From assembly GCA_003280105.1 (NCBI GenBank), contig QCFX01000007.1:1-64000 (forward strand): a DNA stretch of 64,000 nt, written 5' to 3'. The notes under the pieces were generated by a model. It made no database searches. It was given only the letters and a program-made list of their open reading frames with translations, and was not told the origin of the DNA. Of the stretch, positions 45,659 to 57,061 are shown piece by piece. The translations under genes were made by a program, and so were the position numbers. This DNA is from Prochlorococcus sp. AG-363-N20. Lineage in GTDB: Bacteria > Cyanobacteriota > Cyanobacteriia > PCC-6307 > Cyanobiaceae. How positions within the stretch are numbered: position 1 is the first letter of the stretch; each line of letters opens with the position of its first letter.

Positions 45659-46817
45659 GGTCTGTTCCTAATAATTCAGCCATAGCCTTTTGCTGAGGTG
45701 AAGGCTCACCTAAATCTTGTCTTCTTGCATCAGTAATTAGCCAATCAAGAGCAGCTTCTTGCAGATCAAAATGATTACCATTTTTACCTACACAATATCT
45801 ACCAAAAACAAGTTTCTCTACTAATTGGACTCCAGGCCCTATACGAGAGTAATCAAAAATAATAGAGTTATCTATCGTTGCACCTTCACAAATACAACAA
45901 CTGGGACCAATCATGGAAGGACCAATAATTGTTGCTCCATCTTCAATTCGGGTCATTCCTCCTACATAAATAGGCCCCTTAACATTTATCTTATCCCAAT
46001 TAGCTGCAACATTAAGACCGGCATAAACCCCTGGCCTAACTTCCTTACCTGGTGTTCCAACTTGCCTAACTTCACCCAAAAGAACACTTCGAATAGCCCT
46101 CCAATAATCAGGCACCTTCCCAATATCTACCCATTCAAAATCCATAGGTAGGGCATAGAAAGGTGCTCCAATTTCTACCAATTTAGGGAACAAGTCTGAT
46201 CCAATATCAAATGGCTTATTTGAAGGTATGTGCTCAAAGATCTCAGGTTCAAAAAGATAAATTCCGGTATTAATTGTGTCACTTAGGGCCAAGTCTATAG
46301 AAGGTTTCTCTTGAAAAGCCTTTACTCGGTCCTCTTCGTCAGTAACGACAACCCCATAACTACTAACCTGTTCTTTTGGAACTTTTTTAGTAATTAAACT
46401 AGCCATTGCACCTTTAGCGCGGTGGCGTCTAACAGCCTCTGTTAAATCAAGGTCGATTAAAGCATCCCCACAAAGCACAACAAAAGTGTCATCAAAAAAC
46501 TCTTGAAAATCCTGAATTTTTTTTAATCCGCCGGCTGAACCAAGAGCATCACCAATTAACTCACCATCTTCAATTCGACCTTCAAAGCTATAAGCAATTT
46601 CCACCCCAAAACGCTGACCATCCCGAAAATAGTTTTCAATTTCTTCTGCAAGGTGAGAAACATTCACCATTACTTCTTTAAATTGATGCTCCTTGAGCAA
46701 CTCCAGCAGAAACTCCATTACAGGCTTCTGCAGAATGGGAATCATTGGCTTGGGGATCACATGGGTTATCGGCTGAACTCTTGTTCCCTTACCAGCCGCC
46801 AGGATCATCGCCTTCAT
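45639..46817 (-). CDS. Sugar-nucleotide pyrophosphorylase with hexapeptide C-terminus
   Basis: A nucleotidyltransferase of 392 aa. The N-terminal domain starts MKAMILAAGKGTRVQPIT, the NTP-binding loop, and includes VLCGDALIDLD near residue 103 and FEWVDIGKVPDYW near 222. From about residue 250 left-handed beta-helix repeats follow (YVGGMTRIEDGATIIGPSMIG). Candidates are mannose-1-phosphate guanylyltransferase or glucose-1-phosphate thymidylyltransferase types; the substrate is not fixed. ATG 46817 is my choice over GTG 46835. It lies downstream of scpA. Confidence 0.85.
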   Translation of the reverse strand: MKAMILAAGKGTRVQPITHVIPKPMIPILQKPVMEFLLELLKEHQFKEVMVNVSHLAEEIENYFRDGQRFGVEIAYSFEGRIEDGELIGDALGSAGGLKKIQDFQEFFDDTFVVLCGDALIDLDLTEAVRRHRAKGAMASLITKKVPKEQVSSYGVVVTDEEDRVKAFQEKPSIDLALSDTINTGIYLFEPEIFEHIPSNKPFDIGSDLFPKLVEIGAPFYALPMDFEWVDIGKVPDYWRAIRSVLLGEVRQVGTPGKEVRPGVYAGLNVAANWDKINVKGPIYVGGMTRIEDGATIIGPSMIGPSCCICEGATIDNSIIFDYSRIGPGVQLVEKLVFGRYCVGKNGNHFDLQEAALDWLITDARRQDLGEPSPQQKAMAELLGTDLTAAAS

Positions 46818-46872
46818 TGGCGTTATAAGACTCACCTATCCCCACAACATAGACGCCCATTCCCCCCAGCAC

Positions 46873-47766
46873 CTATGCCGCAGCCGGCAATGTATCTGGC
46901 ACGTCTATTGTTTTTAAAGGCAATTGAGCAATTGTTCCAGGTGAAAGTATTCGTTTAAGTCTTAATGGAGCGTAAAGAGATCCCTTTTGTTCAAGCTCTA
47001 CTTTCCCCTGAGAGGAAAGGAACAGAAGTGCCCAAAAAACTCCAACTCGGTCAGTATCCAAGTCGTCAGATGCAACTTCTTCCCAATGGTCAACCAATAA
47101 ATCAAAATCAACCCAATGCAGAGCATCTTCCCAATCATTTAGGAAAACGCCTAAAGCAGCGGTGGTCTCAGGAAGTTTTTCTCGATGAGCCAAAGAAGTT
47201 ACCTGAGCTATAACTTCTCTATCGCTAAATCTTTTTTGCCTTCTGCGTTTTCGAAGTTGAAAGTCCGCTGAATCTATTTGCTCAGCAATCGCCTCAAGCT
47301 GCTCTATCAATTCACCAAGTGTTACAGGTCGTCGAAGAGGAGGAGGAGCTACAGGCCGTCTAAATAAATGTCGCTCTGGTCTTAGAGGAAGTTCAAAGCT
47401 TGAATCCAACCACCCTTGCTCTGCAAGCTCACCCTCAAAGCAATCATCTATATCTGGTTCTGCTGGAAAGGTTTCCGATTCAAGCACTTCAGCCTTTAAG
47501 CCAACCAAAACTGAAGCAGCTAAGAAAGCTTCGCTACTTTCAGCTAAATCTCTTTCAAAGCTTCCACCATGTCGAGCTAGATGATTTGAGATGCGCTTAG
47601 GTACTTCAATGCGCTGACGCAATTGGTCCAAAAAGCCATCTACAACGGGGATGACATCAACATCCCAAGGATCCAAATCGCCTCGCTGAGCTGCATCTTG
47701 CAAAAGACGTATTGCTAAGCGTGCCCCACCGGCATCTGACACAACATTGAGAGTGGCAACAGGCAA
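46873..47766 (-). CDS. scpA: ScpA, chromosome segregation and condensation protein A
   Basis: ScpA is the kleisin that closes the SMC ring together with ScpB in chromosome segregation. The 297-aa protein has the N-terminal region ARLAIRLLQDAAQRGDLDPWDVDVI near residues 16-40 and a C-terminal winged-helix FWALLFLSSQGKVELEQKGSLYAPL near 245. The middle is Pro/Arg-rich. The start is a TTG at 47766. It is 121 bases after ndhD on the same strand. ScpB and SMC are not in this window. Confidence 0.85.
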   Translation of the reverse strand: MPVATLNVVSDAGGARLAIRLLQDAAQRGDLDPWDVDVIPVVDGFLDQLRQRIEVPKRISNHLARHGGSFERDLAESSEAFLAASVLVGLKAEVLESETFPAEPDIDDCFEGELAEQGWLDSSFELPLRPERHLFRRPVAPPPLRRPVTLGELIEQLEAIAEQIDSADFQLRKRRRQKRFSDREVIAQVTSLAHREKLPETTAALGVFLNDWEDALHWVDFDLLVDHWEEVASDDLDTDRVGVFWALLFLSSQGKVELEQKGSLYAPLRLKRILSPGTIAQLPLKTIDVPDTLPAAA

Positions 47767-47887
47767 GATGAATTCAACTCTTCTGAAAAGTTATCGATTG
47801 GGAGGTAAAGATGCCAGGGTGAAGCAATTTTTCTAAACCATTGATTAAATAAAATTCTCAAAGTCACTTCTTCTGATGAAAGGAAGT

Positions 47888-49555
47888 TTAAAAAACTGTT
47901 TTCTCAATAACTGGAGTTGGTATAATTCCCGGAAGAAACTTAGAAGTTTTTGTAGAAGCTATTTCAATTCGATTTAATCTTTCCATCGCAAGAAGATCCC
48001 TTTCAACTAAAGCTTCTATCGAAGCTCTATAGCTATCAGTCATAATTCTCGGATAAAGTCCTATCCCAATTATTGGAACCAAAAGGGAACTGATTATATA
48101 TATTTCTCTTGGCTCAGCATCTTCTAGATTTGTATGTGAAACAAGCTCGTCATTCTCTTGCCCAAAAAATATTTCTCTTAGCATTGAGAGTAGATAAATC
48201 GGAGTAAGGATCACTCCAACTGCCGCTAATCCCGCTATCACAATTCTAAAAGGCAATGTATATGCTTCATCAGTTACAAAACCTACAAATACCATTAACT
48301 CAGAAACAAATCCACTCATGCCAGGCAAAGCTAGAGAAGCTAATGAACAAACTGTCCAAAGAGCAAACATGATTTTCATTTTCTGTCCAACACCACCCAT
48401 TTCATCAAGCTGCAGTGTGTGTGTACGGTCATATGTCGCACCAACTAAAAAGAAAAGGCTTGCCCCTATAAGGCCATGACTAATCATCTGCAACATTGCC
48501 CCACTTGTTCCTAGTGCACTAAAGCTTCCTATCCCAATTAGAACAAAGCCCATGTGACTTATAGAGCTATACGCAATCTTTCTCTTGAGGTTTCTTTGTG
48601 CAAATGAAGTTAAAGCAGCATAAATAATATTTACCACTCCAAGAACGATCAGTAATGGAGCAAATTGTGCATGTGCTTCAGGTAGAAGTTGTGCATTAAA
48701 TCGCAATAATGCATAACCACCCATTTTTAAAAGGATGCCAGCCAAAAGCATATGAACTGGGGCTGTTGCCTCTCCATGAGCATCAGGCAACCAGGTATGC
48801 AAAGGTACTATTGGTAGCTTTACGCCGAATGCAATTAATAAGCCTGTATAACAAAGAACTTGGAAACTAGTCCCGAAATTTTGTTGAGCAAGGTGTGTAA
48901 ATTCAAAATTAGGAATTCCTCCACCAAAGAATCCCATGGCAAGGGCTACTACAAGAATAAATAATGAGCTTCCAGCTGTATAAATGATAAATTTAGTAGC
49001 TGCATACTGTCGTTTTTTCCCTCCCCAAATGGCAAGTAATAAATAAACTGGCAAAAGTTCTAACTCCCATGCAAGGAAGAAAAGCAACATATCTTGCACA
49101 GCAAAAACTGCTATTTGCCCTCCATCCATTGCAAGGAGAAGAAAGAAAAAAAGCTTTGGCTTATAAGAAACAGGCCAAGCCGCTAAAACAGCTAAAGCTG
49201 TAATGAAGCTTGTTAAAAGGATTAGAGGCATTGATAGGCCATCTGCACCAACTGCCCAAGCCAGACCTAAGTCAGGCAACCAATCAACACGCTCAGATAA
49301 TTGAAGCCCTTCCTGACTAGGGTCATATCCTTTTAAATAAGCACCTATGGTGATCAAAAAGGTCACCAAAGCAATTGCTAATGCATACCAGCGAACCTGT
49401 TTACCCTCTCCATCATCTGGAATAAAGGGAACTAACAAAGAACCAACAATTGGAAATAAAATTGAGAAGCTAAGCCAAGGGAAATTGGCACCCATTTGTT
49501 CTGTCACCATTCCAAACACAGGATTCACAGCTTCATTAAGGGCAAGGATCAGCAC
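47888..49555 (-). CDS. ndhD: NdhD, NDH-1 membrane subunit D
   Basis: An antiporter-like (ND4/Nqo13) subunit of NDH-1 that pumps protons. The 555-aa chain has many hydrophobic helices. Key motifs are [18 protein letters not shown] near residue 145, [21 protein letters not shown] near 255 (with the Lys/His proton-path residues), and [13 protein letters not shown] near 325. The start is GTG at 49555. It lies 93 bases after ndhF, which suggests the D1/F1 pair of the respiratory and cyclic complex rather than the CO2-uptake forms; that is inference. Confidence 0.96.
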   Translation of the reverse strand: MLILALNEAVNPVFGMVTEQMGANFPWLSFSILFPIVGSLLVPFIPDDGEGKQVRWYALAIALVTFLITIGAYLKGYDPSQEGLQLSERVDWLPDLGLAWAVGADGLSMPLILLTSFITALAVLAAWPVSYKPKLFFFLLLAMDGGQIAVFAVQDMLLFFLAWELELLPVYLLLAIWGGKKRQYAATKFIIYTAGSSLFILVVALAMGFFGGGIPNFEFTHLAQQNFGTSFQVLCYTGLLIAFGVKLPIVPLHTWLPDAHGEATAPVHMLLAGILLKMGGYALLRFNAQLLPEAHAQFAPLLIVLGVVNIIYAALTSFAQRNLKRKIAYSSISHMGFVLIGIGSFSALGTSGAMLQMISHGLIGASLFFLVGATYDRTHTLQLDEMGGVGQKMKIMFALWTVCSLASLALPGMSGFVSELMVFVGFVTDEAYTLPFRIVIAGLAAVGVILTPIYLLSMLREIFFGQENDELVSHTNLEDAEPREIYIISSLLVPIIGIGLYPRIMTDSYRASIEALVERDLLAMERLNRIEIASTKTSKFLPGIIPTPVIEKTVF

Positions 49556-49648
49556 TTACAAGGCTTACGACCACTTTGAGGAGTGTAGAAATCTTCAAGC
49601 AATTCGCATCCACTCGATAGGCGTTGACACACAATCAATGATTCAGCA

Positions 49649-51670
49649 TCAAACTGGTGGAAGAGTAGGAGTCCCTAAAACCCCAAAAAGAGCAACCAAC
49701 GCAATCACCCCTCCAAAAACAATTAAGGCATAAAACTGAGCCCGACCTGTTTCGAAATATTTAAGGCCTTCTCCACTTCCAAGAGTTAAGAGGCCTGTGA
49801 GATTCACTACTCCATCCACTACTTTTGCATCTACTTCTAAAACTTCACGTGCAAGTTTCCGGCTTCCTTTTACAAAGAGCTTTTCATTAATGTCATCTAA
49901 ATACCATTTATTAGAAAGAAAATTATTAATGGGCTTGAATCTTTCTGCAAAAACCTTTCCAAGGTCTAGCCGTTTCAAATAATAAGCAGAAAAAGCAATA
50001 CCAATGCCTAAAGAAGAAATAGATACCGATGCAAGCGCAAGAGGAAGGAATTCTTTCCAGCTAAAATTTTCAGCCATTTCAAGAGCCTCTTGGGGACTCA
50101 AAAGTGCCGCGAACTGACTATTCCAAGGGACACCAATTAGGCCGATTAAAATAGAAGGTATAGCTAGAACTATAAGCGGGTAACTCATAGACCAAGGAGA
50201 TTCATGCAAGTCACCACTATGGTTCTGATGCTCCTCTTCTAATACTTTTCCTGCTGCGGTTAATAATTCATTTTGTAGTTCTGAATCTTCCCCTCTAAAA
50301 TCACCTTCAAAAGTTAAAAAGTACAAGCGAAACATATAAAAAGCTGTCATCCCCGCGGTCAAAAAGCCTACAAACCAAAGCAAAGGGAAAGAATTGAATG
50401 CTTGTCCCAAGATTTCGTCTTTACTCCAAAAACCTGCTAGAGGAGGAATACCACTAATCGCAATACAACCAATTAAAAAGGTAATTGCCGTAATAGGCAT
50501 TTTCTTACGAAGACCACCCATCAATCTCATATCTTGAGCTAATACAGGCTCATGACCAACAACATCCTCCATTGCATGGATCACTGAACCTGATCCCAAG
50601 AAGAGCATTGCTTTAAAGCACGCATGAGTTACTAGATGAAACATACCTGCGATGGGGGCACCACAACCCATGGCCAACATCATGTATCCAAGTTGTGAGA
50701 CGGTGCTATAGGCCAAACCCTTTTTTAAATCCATCTGAGTAAGGGCTATGGATGCGCCTAAAAAACATGTAATTGTGCCAACAATTGCTATTACAAGGCC
50801 CACGATCGGGAATTGGCTATAGAGAGGCTCAAGTCTTGCGACAAGAAAAACTCCAGCAGCAACCATCGTTGCTGCATGAATCAAAGCAGAGATGGGAGTA
50901 GGGCCCTCCATTGCATCAGGAAGCCATACATGAAGGGGAAACTGTGCAGACTTAGCCATAGGCCCCATGAAGACCAATAAGCAAAGTGTTAAAGCAGCCC
51001 AGGTCGGAACAGACCCTTCTGCTATGGAATTTGAAAGCCCATTGGCTATTCCTTCAAAATCAAAACTTTGGGTGGCCCAAAAAAGGCCAAGAATTCCCAA
51101 AAGTAAGCCAAAATCTCCGACTCTGTTTACAACAAATGCCTTTTGAGCAGCATGAGCAGCCCCTTCTCTGTCATACCAAAAGCCAACCAACAAATATGAG
51201 CACATGCCGACTAATTCCCAAAAAACATAAATCTCTAACAAATTTGGACTAACTATTAGCCCAAGCATGGAACTACTAAAAAGAGCCAGATAAGTGAAAA
51301 AACGAACATACCCTTTGTCGTGCGCCATATAGCCATGGGAGTAAATCATGACCAATAAAGCAATCGAGGTAACCAAAGAGAGCATTACTGCTCCAAGAGG
51401 ATCGACCACATATCCCATTGGCAAAACAAAGTTACCTGCACTTGCCCAAACAAAAAGATGCTCAACCGGCGGAGAGCCACTTAATTGCTCTAGCAAGACC
51501 GCGTAACTGAGCACTGTAGATATACCTATGCAGCTCAGAAGAGTTATTGCGACAGGTTTTCTAAGTTGATTAATTTCGCGATTAAAACCTATTAATCCAA
51601 GACCAGTCAGAACAGCACCGATCAAAGGGAGTACTGGGATTAACCAAGCAATTTCAGAAACCGAGGGCAT
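49649..51670 (-). CDS. ndhF: NdhF, NDH-1 membrane subunit F
   Basis: The ND5/Nqo12 subunit, the largest antiporter-like component, 673 aa, with the long amphipathic C-terminal helix of the family. WELVGMCSYLLVGFWYDREGAA near residue 150 and HVWLPDAMEGPTPISALIHAATMVAAG near 245 hold conserved Glu and His residues; AYSTVSQLGYMMLAMG near 320 and FFTYLALF near 125 follow. ATG at 51670. It sits between the Z-ISO-like gene (34-base gap) and ndhD, consistent with one minus-strand transcript. Confidence 0.97.
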   Translation of the reverse strand: MPSVSEIAWLIPVLPLIGAVLTGLGLIGFNREINQLRKPVAITLLSCIGISTVLSYAVLLEQLSGSPPVEHLFVWASAGNFVLPMGYVVDPLGAVMLSLVTSIALLVMIYSHGYMAHDKGYVRFFTYLALFSSSMLGLIVSPNLLEIYVFWELVGMCSYLLVGFWYDREGAAHAAQKAFVVNRVGDFGLLLGILGLFWATQSFDFEGIANGLSNSIAEGSVPTWAALTLCLLVFMGPMAKSAQFPLHVWLPDAMEGPTPISALIHAATMVAAGVFLVARLEPLYSQFPIVGLVIAIVGTITCFLGASIALTQMDLKKGLAYSTVSQLGYMMLAMGCGAPIAGMFHLVTHACFKAMLFLGSGSVIHAMEDVVGHEPVLAQDMRLMGGLRKKMPITAITFLIGCIAISGIPPLAGFWSKDEILGQAFNSFPLLWFVGFLTAGMTAFYMFRLYFLTFEGDFRGEDSELQNELLTAAGKVLEEEHQNHSGDLHESPWSMSYPLIVLAIPSILIGLIGVPWNSQFAALLSPQEALEMAENFSWKEFLPLALASVSISSLGIGIAFSAYYLKRLDLGKVFAERFKPINNFLSNKWYLDDINEKLFVKGSRKLAREVLEVDAKVVDGVVNLTGLLTLGSGEGLKYFETGRAQFYALIVFGGVIALVALFGVLGTPTLPPV

Positions 51671-51704
51671 CCTCTATATCCAAGTTCTTGGGAGTGTAGG
51701 CATT

Positions 51705-52442
51705 TCACCTAAGTAGTTCATTCAGATGCGAGGAGAGAAAGACTTGGCTGCCAAGAGAAATAAAACGATGCGCCCACCAAAAAACCCCTACAGCAATACA
51801 AATTCCTAGTTGAGATGGCCTTAGAAATTCCTTTAATTGCAATTTTTGTCTTCCATCTATCACTGCCAAAAAAGGGAAAACAGATGTCTTTCTTCGCAAT
51901 TCCTCAAAATCTTCTCCAAATTTAGCTTTTAGTCTTCTATCTCCATGCCATACAGCAAACAAATGATGACCTATTAAGCCTGCACAAGTAACCAGCATGA
52001 AACTTGTTCCAATCCATAGAGCATGCGAAAAACACCAAAGGATTTGACCAACAGCTTGGGGGTGTCTACTTATTCGAATTATTCCTTTTGCGTAAAGCCT
52101 TACCTCAGGCTTTAAAACCGCTGGTATTTCCAAAAGATTGTAAGTAGCTGGATACAGGAAAAAAAAGCTAATTACTGTCATCGTAAAAATCAACGGAACC
52201 ATCCCAGGAACCCCTTGAAGATTCCATAGCCGAATTCCGTCATATCGATGAGCCAAAAAATAACCAATTACTAATACAGCACTCGGAATACTGGCAGAGG
52301 CAAAGATCAATCTCCAAGCCCTAGCTCCAATAAGAACTTCTGCACGACTTCGAATTGCAGCTCCACCGCTATGAATAATGGCAAACAAAACCAATAATCC
52401 AAGCATTATCAAACTGGTTTGGTGCGGGCCTGCTTGCAACAT
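51705..52442 (-). CDS. Z-ISO / NnrU-type 15-cis-zeta-carotene isomerase
   Basis: A 245-aa membrane protein with six to seven hydrophobic segments. The C-terminal half has RISRHPQAVGQILWC near residue 124 and HHLFAVWHGDRRLKAKFGEDFEELRRKTSVFPF near 159, which closely resembles plant Z-ISO; the N-terminal AIIHSGGAAIRSRAE carries the His that is a heme ligand in that enzyme. It would isomerise the 15-cis bond of 9,15,9'-tri-cis-zeta-carotene after CrtP. It is upstream of ndhF and divergent from rbcR; crtP and crtB are 2 kb away. Function is by family inference. Confidence 0.8.
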   Translation of the reverse strand: MLQAGPHQTSLIMLGLLVLFAIIHSGGAAIRSRAEVLIGARAWRLIFASASIPSAVLVIGYFLAHRYDGIRLWNLQGVPGMVPLIFTMTVISFFFLYPATYNLLEIPAVLKPEVRLYAKGIIRISRHPQAVGQILWCFSHALWIGTSFMLVTCAGLIGHHLFAVWHGDRRLKAKFGEDFEELRRKTSVFPFLAVIDGRQKLQLKEFLRPSQLGICIAVGVFWWAHRFISLGSQVFLSSHLNELLR

Positions 52443-52481
52443 TTATGCCACATGATCAACTCAATAATTATTAGACCGCGC

Positions 52482-52505
52482 CTTTAAGGAAATTGCCGCT
52501 TAAAG
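52482..52505. promoter_or_regulatory. Inverted repeat in the rbcR / Z-ISO divergent gap, possible LysR site
   Basis: CTTTAAG (52482-52488) and CTTAAAG (52499-52505) are perfect complements separated by ten bases. A separate perfect palindrome AATAATTATT lies at 52463-52472. LysR regulators often bind such TTA-rich dyads next to their own genes, so an RbcR autoregulatory operator is plausible. If so, the ATG at 52519 would be in the leader and 52543 the true start. Confidence 0.4.
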
Positions 52506-52542
52506 TTTTTCTCTATTCATGCGATTAGGTAGTCAGGCCCTT

Positions 52543-53499
52543 ATGGCAGATCTGCCCTTCACAATTGATCAGCTTCGTATACTCCGTGCAATTGCGAGAG
52601 AAGGGAGCTTCAAAAAAGCTGCTGATACGCTTTATGTAACACAGCCTGCAGTGAGTCTTCAAATTCAAAACCTTGAAAAGCAATTAGAAGTTTGCCTATT
52701 TGACAGAGGGGGAAGAAAAGCTCAGCTGACTGAAGCAGGAGAGGTTCTTCTCAATTATTCAGAGAAAATCTTGAATCAATGCGATGAAGCATGTCGAGCC
52801 ATAGAAGATCTTCAAAATTTAAAAGGTGGGTCTTTAGTCATTGGAGCAAGTCAAACAACAGGTACATACTTAATGCCTCGAATGATCGGGCTCTTTCGTC
52901 AAAAATATCCTGAAGTAGCTGTCCAACTCCAAATACATAGCACCAGGCGAACAGGCTGGAGTGTTGCCAATGGTCAGCTCGACCTTGCAATTATTGGAGG
53001 TGAGTTACCCCAAGAGCTAAATGAATTGTTGCATGTGGTCCCTTATGCAAGTGATGAAATAGCACTTGTTCTTCCACAAAAGCATTCTTTTGCGAAGATG
53101 ACTGAACTATCCAAAGAAGATCTTTATCGTCTTAATTTCGTAAGTCTTGATTCACAATCAACAACGAGAAAAGTTCTAGACAAACTATTAGCTGGATCTG
53201 GTTTAGATGTCCACAGACTAAGAATTGAAATGGAACTAAATTCTCTTGAGGCAATAAAAAATGCGGTGCAATCTGGATTAGGAGCAGCCTTCCTTCCTGT
53301 AGTTTCTATAGAAAGAGAACTCGTATCTGGAACTATTCATAAACCAATAGTTGCTGATCTTACAGTCCGACGTCAATTAAAACTAATAAGTCATCCTGCT
53401 AGATATACTTCAAGAGCTGCCGAGGCATTTATGGCCAATGTACTGCCTATCTTTGCGAGCAAAGAAAGTCCTCTAAGCTCAAAACCTAAAGAAAAATAA
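52543..53499 (+). CDS. rbcR: RbcR (Ycf30), LysR-type regulator
   Basis: A LysR-family regulator of 318 aa that in other cyanobacteria activates Rubisco genes in response to metabolites. The HTH is [49 protein letters not shown]-type sequence at residues 1-45 ([16 protein letters not shown] the recognition part), and the linker ends in [14 protein letters not shown]. The effector domain starts with [22 protein letters not shown], a close match to RbcR proteins. I start at ATG 52543; 52519 is an in-frame alternative. It converges with the DUF3172 gene. Confidence 0.9.
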   Translation: MADLPFTIDQLRILRAIAREGSFKKAADTLYVTQPAVSLQIQNLEKQLEVCLFDRGGRKAQLTEAGEVLLNYSEKILNQCDEACRAIEDLQNLKGGSLVIGASQTTGTYLMPRMIGLFRQKYPEVAVQLQIHSTRRTGWSVANGQLDLAIIGGELPQELNELLHVVPYASDEIALVLPQKHSFAKMTELSKEDLYRLNFVSLDSQSTTRKVLDKLLAGSGLDVHRLRIEMELNSLEAIKNAVQSGLGAAFLPVVSIERELVSGTIHKPIVADLTVRRQLKLISHPARYTSRAAEAFMANVLPIFASKESPLSSKPKEK

Positions 53500-53521
53500 T
53501 CAAAAGATATATTTTATAAGT

Positions 53522-54205
53522 TTAAAATTGAATGGCTTCTTGATTAACTCCAACCGCATCTTCAGCTGCTCCTTTAATTATAAATTTATTCTCATTAATA
53601 TCTGCCTGGTAAACACATCTAACTACAGGGTTATCACGAATTGAACCAATATAAGCAAAGGTATTCATACGCTGCTTGCATTCTCTTACATCCTCATTAG
53701 TAATTGCTCCTTGCTTTTGAAGAACCGTCCAATTTTCTCTTCTAATAACACAGCCTGGCTGAAGAGCGGGTTGAGTAACAAAACTAGTCGAGGGATTAAG
53801 TGTGGTGTACATCTCTACATCAATTACAAAAGCACTGGCTCCCCATTGCCTACAAAATTCAGGGTCAGGAACGGCCATGTCGAGCTGTTGCTGACTTGCA
53901 ATATTTCCTTGGCCACCTTGAGTAGTGCTAGTAACAGCACTACCTATACCAACTCCTACTATCAATACTCCTGCCAGAACAGCAATAGTCCCTGTATCCA
54001 TTTTTATCCCACCACCGCCGCCGCCTGGAGGTAAAGGGGGCGTAGATCTTGGACCTCTTGGACCTCTTGGACCTCTTGGACCTCTTGGACCTCTTGGAAA
54101 ATTATCTTCGTCAAAAGATGCTCTCGATGAAGGCCTGGGCTGTCTATTGACCATGCCCTCAGATGATTGACGCCGAGGTTGTCGGCCGTAAGAAGAACGC
54201 GTCAC
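53522..54205 (-). CDS. DUF3172 membrane-anchored protein with Gly-Pro-Arg repeat
   Basis: A cyanobacterial DUF3172 protein of 227 aa. The N-terminal 65 residues are Arg/Ser/Pro-rich and carry an exact run of Gly-Pro-Arg triplets, then a Gly-rich spacer, then a membrane helix near residues 70-93 ([17 protein letters not shown]), followed by a conserved domain with [25 protein letters not shown] and [10 protein letters not shown] that includes four or so Cys. Its GTG start overlaps the ndhM stop by four bases, so it is probably coexpressed with an NDH-1 subunit. Function is unknown. Confidence 0.85.
   Translation of the reverse strand: MTRSSYGRQPRRQSSEGMVNRQPRPSSRASFDEDNFPRGPRGPRGPRGPRGPRSTPPLPPGGGGGGIKMDTGTIAVLAGVLIVGVGIGSAVTSTTQGGQGNIASQQQLDMAVPDPEFCRQWGASAFVIDVEMYTTLNPSTSFVTQPALQPGCVIRRENWTVLQKQGAITNEDVRECKQRMNTFAYIGSIRDNPVVRCVYQADINENKFIIKGAAEDAVGVNQEAIQF
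54051..54095. repeat. Five exact 9-bp tandem copies inside the DUF3172 gene
   Basis: Five contiguous identical units GGACCTCTT fill 54051-54095, with a partial sixth on each side. On the coding strand they give Gly-Pro-Arg triplets. Identity at the DNA level, including synonymous positions, suggests replication slippage, so copy number may vary between strains. Confidence 0.95.
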
Positions 54206-54555
54206 AAAAGCTCAGGAGTTCGAGGGAGGCCCATCGAATAGTTCAATACTCGACATTCAGGGTTATAACTGAGTTCTCCAGCTTGTAGTAATTGCCTAAT
54301 TGTGCCTTCAAGTTCTGAGCCTATTTTTCGAAGATTGTAATCACTTAATTCATTCCCAGTATTGCAATCAACTAATTCTCTAAATCTGTTTTGGACTTTT
54401 TCGATCGCATCTTGATTCCAAAGGAACTCATTATCTGGATCCAGATCAAGAGTTAGATGTGATGGATCAGGAACTAATGCAGAGTCCTCAACCCTGGCTG
54501 TGAATAACCGAATATGCCTAGTAGTGCACTTAAGCAAGGTGTCGGTCGCAACCAT
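54202..54555 (-). CDS. ndhM: NdhM, NDH-1 subunit M
   Basis: A hydrophilic subunit of NDH-1 unique to cyanobacteria and plastids, 117 aa. The protein starts with [21 protein letters not shown], continues with [26 protein letters not shown] and ends with the conserved [13 protein letters not shown]. It starts at ATG 54555 and is divergent from crtP across a 102-base gap. Its stop overlaps the start of the DUF3172 gene (GTGA), indicating translational coupling. Confidence 0.93.
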   Translation of the reverse strand: MVATDTLLKCTTRHIRLFTARVEDSALVPDPSHLTLDLDPDNEFLWNQDAIEKVQNRFRELVDCNTGNELSDYNLRKIGSELEGTIRQLLQAGELSYNPECRVLNYSMGLPRTPELL

Positions 54556-56031
<1,476 letters not shown>

Positions 56032-56077
56032 ACCAGCAGATCCAAAACTAAAAAGAGATGCTCCTGCAAGTTGATCA

Positions 56078-57019
56078 ATGAATCTTGGATTAACTGACCA
56101 CACAAAAAACCACGACAAGACGACTTTGAGTCTTGACGATGCATACGAAATATGTCGCAAAGAAACTGCTAAATGGGCAAAAACCTTTTATCTAGGAACT
56201 CTTCTCCTGCCTCCTATTAAACGCAAAGCAATCTGGGCAATTTATGTCTGGTGCAGAAGAACAGATGAGTTAATGGATAGCCCAGAGGCACAAAAACTAC
56301 CTGTTACAGAACTATCTAAGCGACTTGATATATGGGAAGAAAAAACAAAGTCAATATTTGCTGGTCATATCAAAGATGAGTTGGATGCCGTTATGACAGA
56401 TACTCTTGAACATTTTCCACAATCAATCAAACCATATCTGGACATGATTGAAGGCCAAAGAATGGATCTAGATAAAACGCGATACGAAACTTTTAAGGAA
56501 CTTGAACTTTATTGCTATCGGGTAGCGGGCACTGTGGGTCTAATGACCCAAGGTGTTATGGGAATTGACCCTGCTTATACAAACGCTCCTTGGAGTTCTG
56601 CTCCAGATCCATCAGAAGCAGCAATAGCTCTTGGAATAGCAAATCAACTCACCAATATCTTGCGAGACGTTGGAGAAGACAGAGGAAGAGGGCGTATTTA
56701 TATACCTCAAGAAGATTTAAAACAATTTGGGTATTCCGAAGAAGAGCTTATGGCTGGTGTCATCAATCAAAAATGGAAAGAATTGATGGCTTTTCAATTA
56801 GATAGGGCCAGACAATGGTTCACAAAGTCTGAGGCTGGCGTGAGGTGGCTTTCACCAGATGCTCGATGGCCAGTGTGGACATCTTTAAGGCTTTATAGAG
56901 GAATACTTAATTCAATCGAAAGACTTGACTATGACGTCTTCAATAATCGAGCCTATGTCAGCAAATGGGTCAAAATTTTAGATCTTCCTTTTTCATTCCT
57001 AATAGCTCAAGCCAAATAA
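56078..57019 (+). CDS. crtB: CrtB, phytoene synthase
   Basis: CrtB condenses two geranylgeranyl diphosphate molecules to phytoene, the first carotenoid step. The two Asp-rich motifs are RRTDELMD near residue 60 and NILRDVGEDRGRGRIYIP near 190, with the substrate segment YCYRVAGTVGLM near 145. Length is 313 aa, normal for the family. ATG at 56078 is the first plausible start. It probably shares the crtP transcript. It converges with the RRM gene; a short AATTAG-CGA-CTAATT hairpin (57046-57060) lies between them. Confidence 0.96.
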   Translation: MNLGLTDHTKNHDKTTLSLDDAYEICRKETAKWAKTFYLGTLLLPPIKRKAIWAIYVWCRRTDELMDSPEAQKLPVTELSKRLDIWEEKTKSIFAGHIKDELDAVMTDTLEHFPQSIKPYLDMIEGQRMDLDKTRYETFKELELYCYRVAGTVGLMTQGVMGIDPAYTNAPWSSAPDPSEAAIALGIANQLTNILRDVGEDRGRGRIYIPQEDLKQFGYSEEELMAGVINQKWKELMAFQLDRARQWFTKSEAGVRWLSPDARWPVWTSLRLYRGILNSIERLDYDVFNNRAYVSKWVKILDLPFSFLIAQAK

Positions 57020-57061
57020 CTCAGCCATATCTAGAGCACAAGATAAATTAGCGACTAATTC

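Noticed and set aside
49347-49733. 128-codon plus-strand frame across ndhD/ndhF
   Set aside because: It is antisense to two conserved membrane subunits; its sequence is a mirror of their codons without domain features.
53711-54170. Plus-strand frames opposite the DUF3172 gene
   Set aside because: The repeats LGPLGPLGP are the reverse reading of the Gly-Pro-Arg tandem repeat, not a separate protein.
57046-57060. AATTAG-CGA-CTAATT hairpin after crtB as a terminator
   Set aside because: The stem is only six AT-rich pairs with no T tract, so it is too weak to call.
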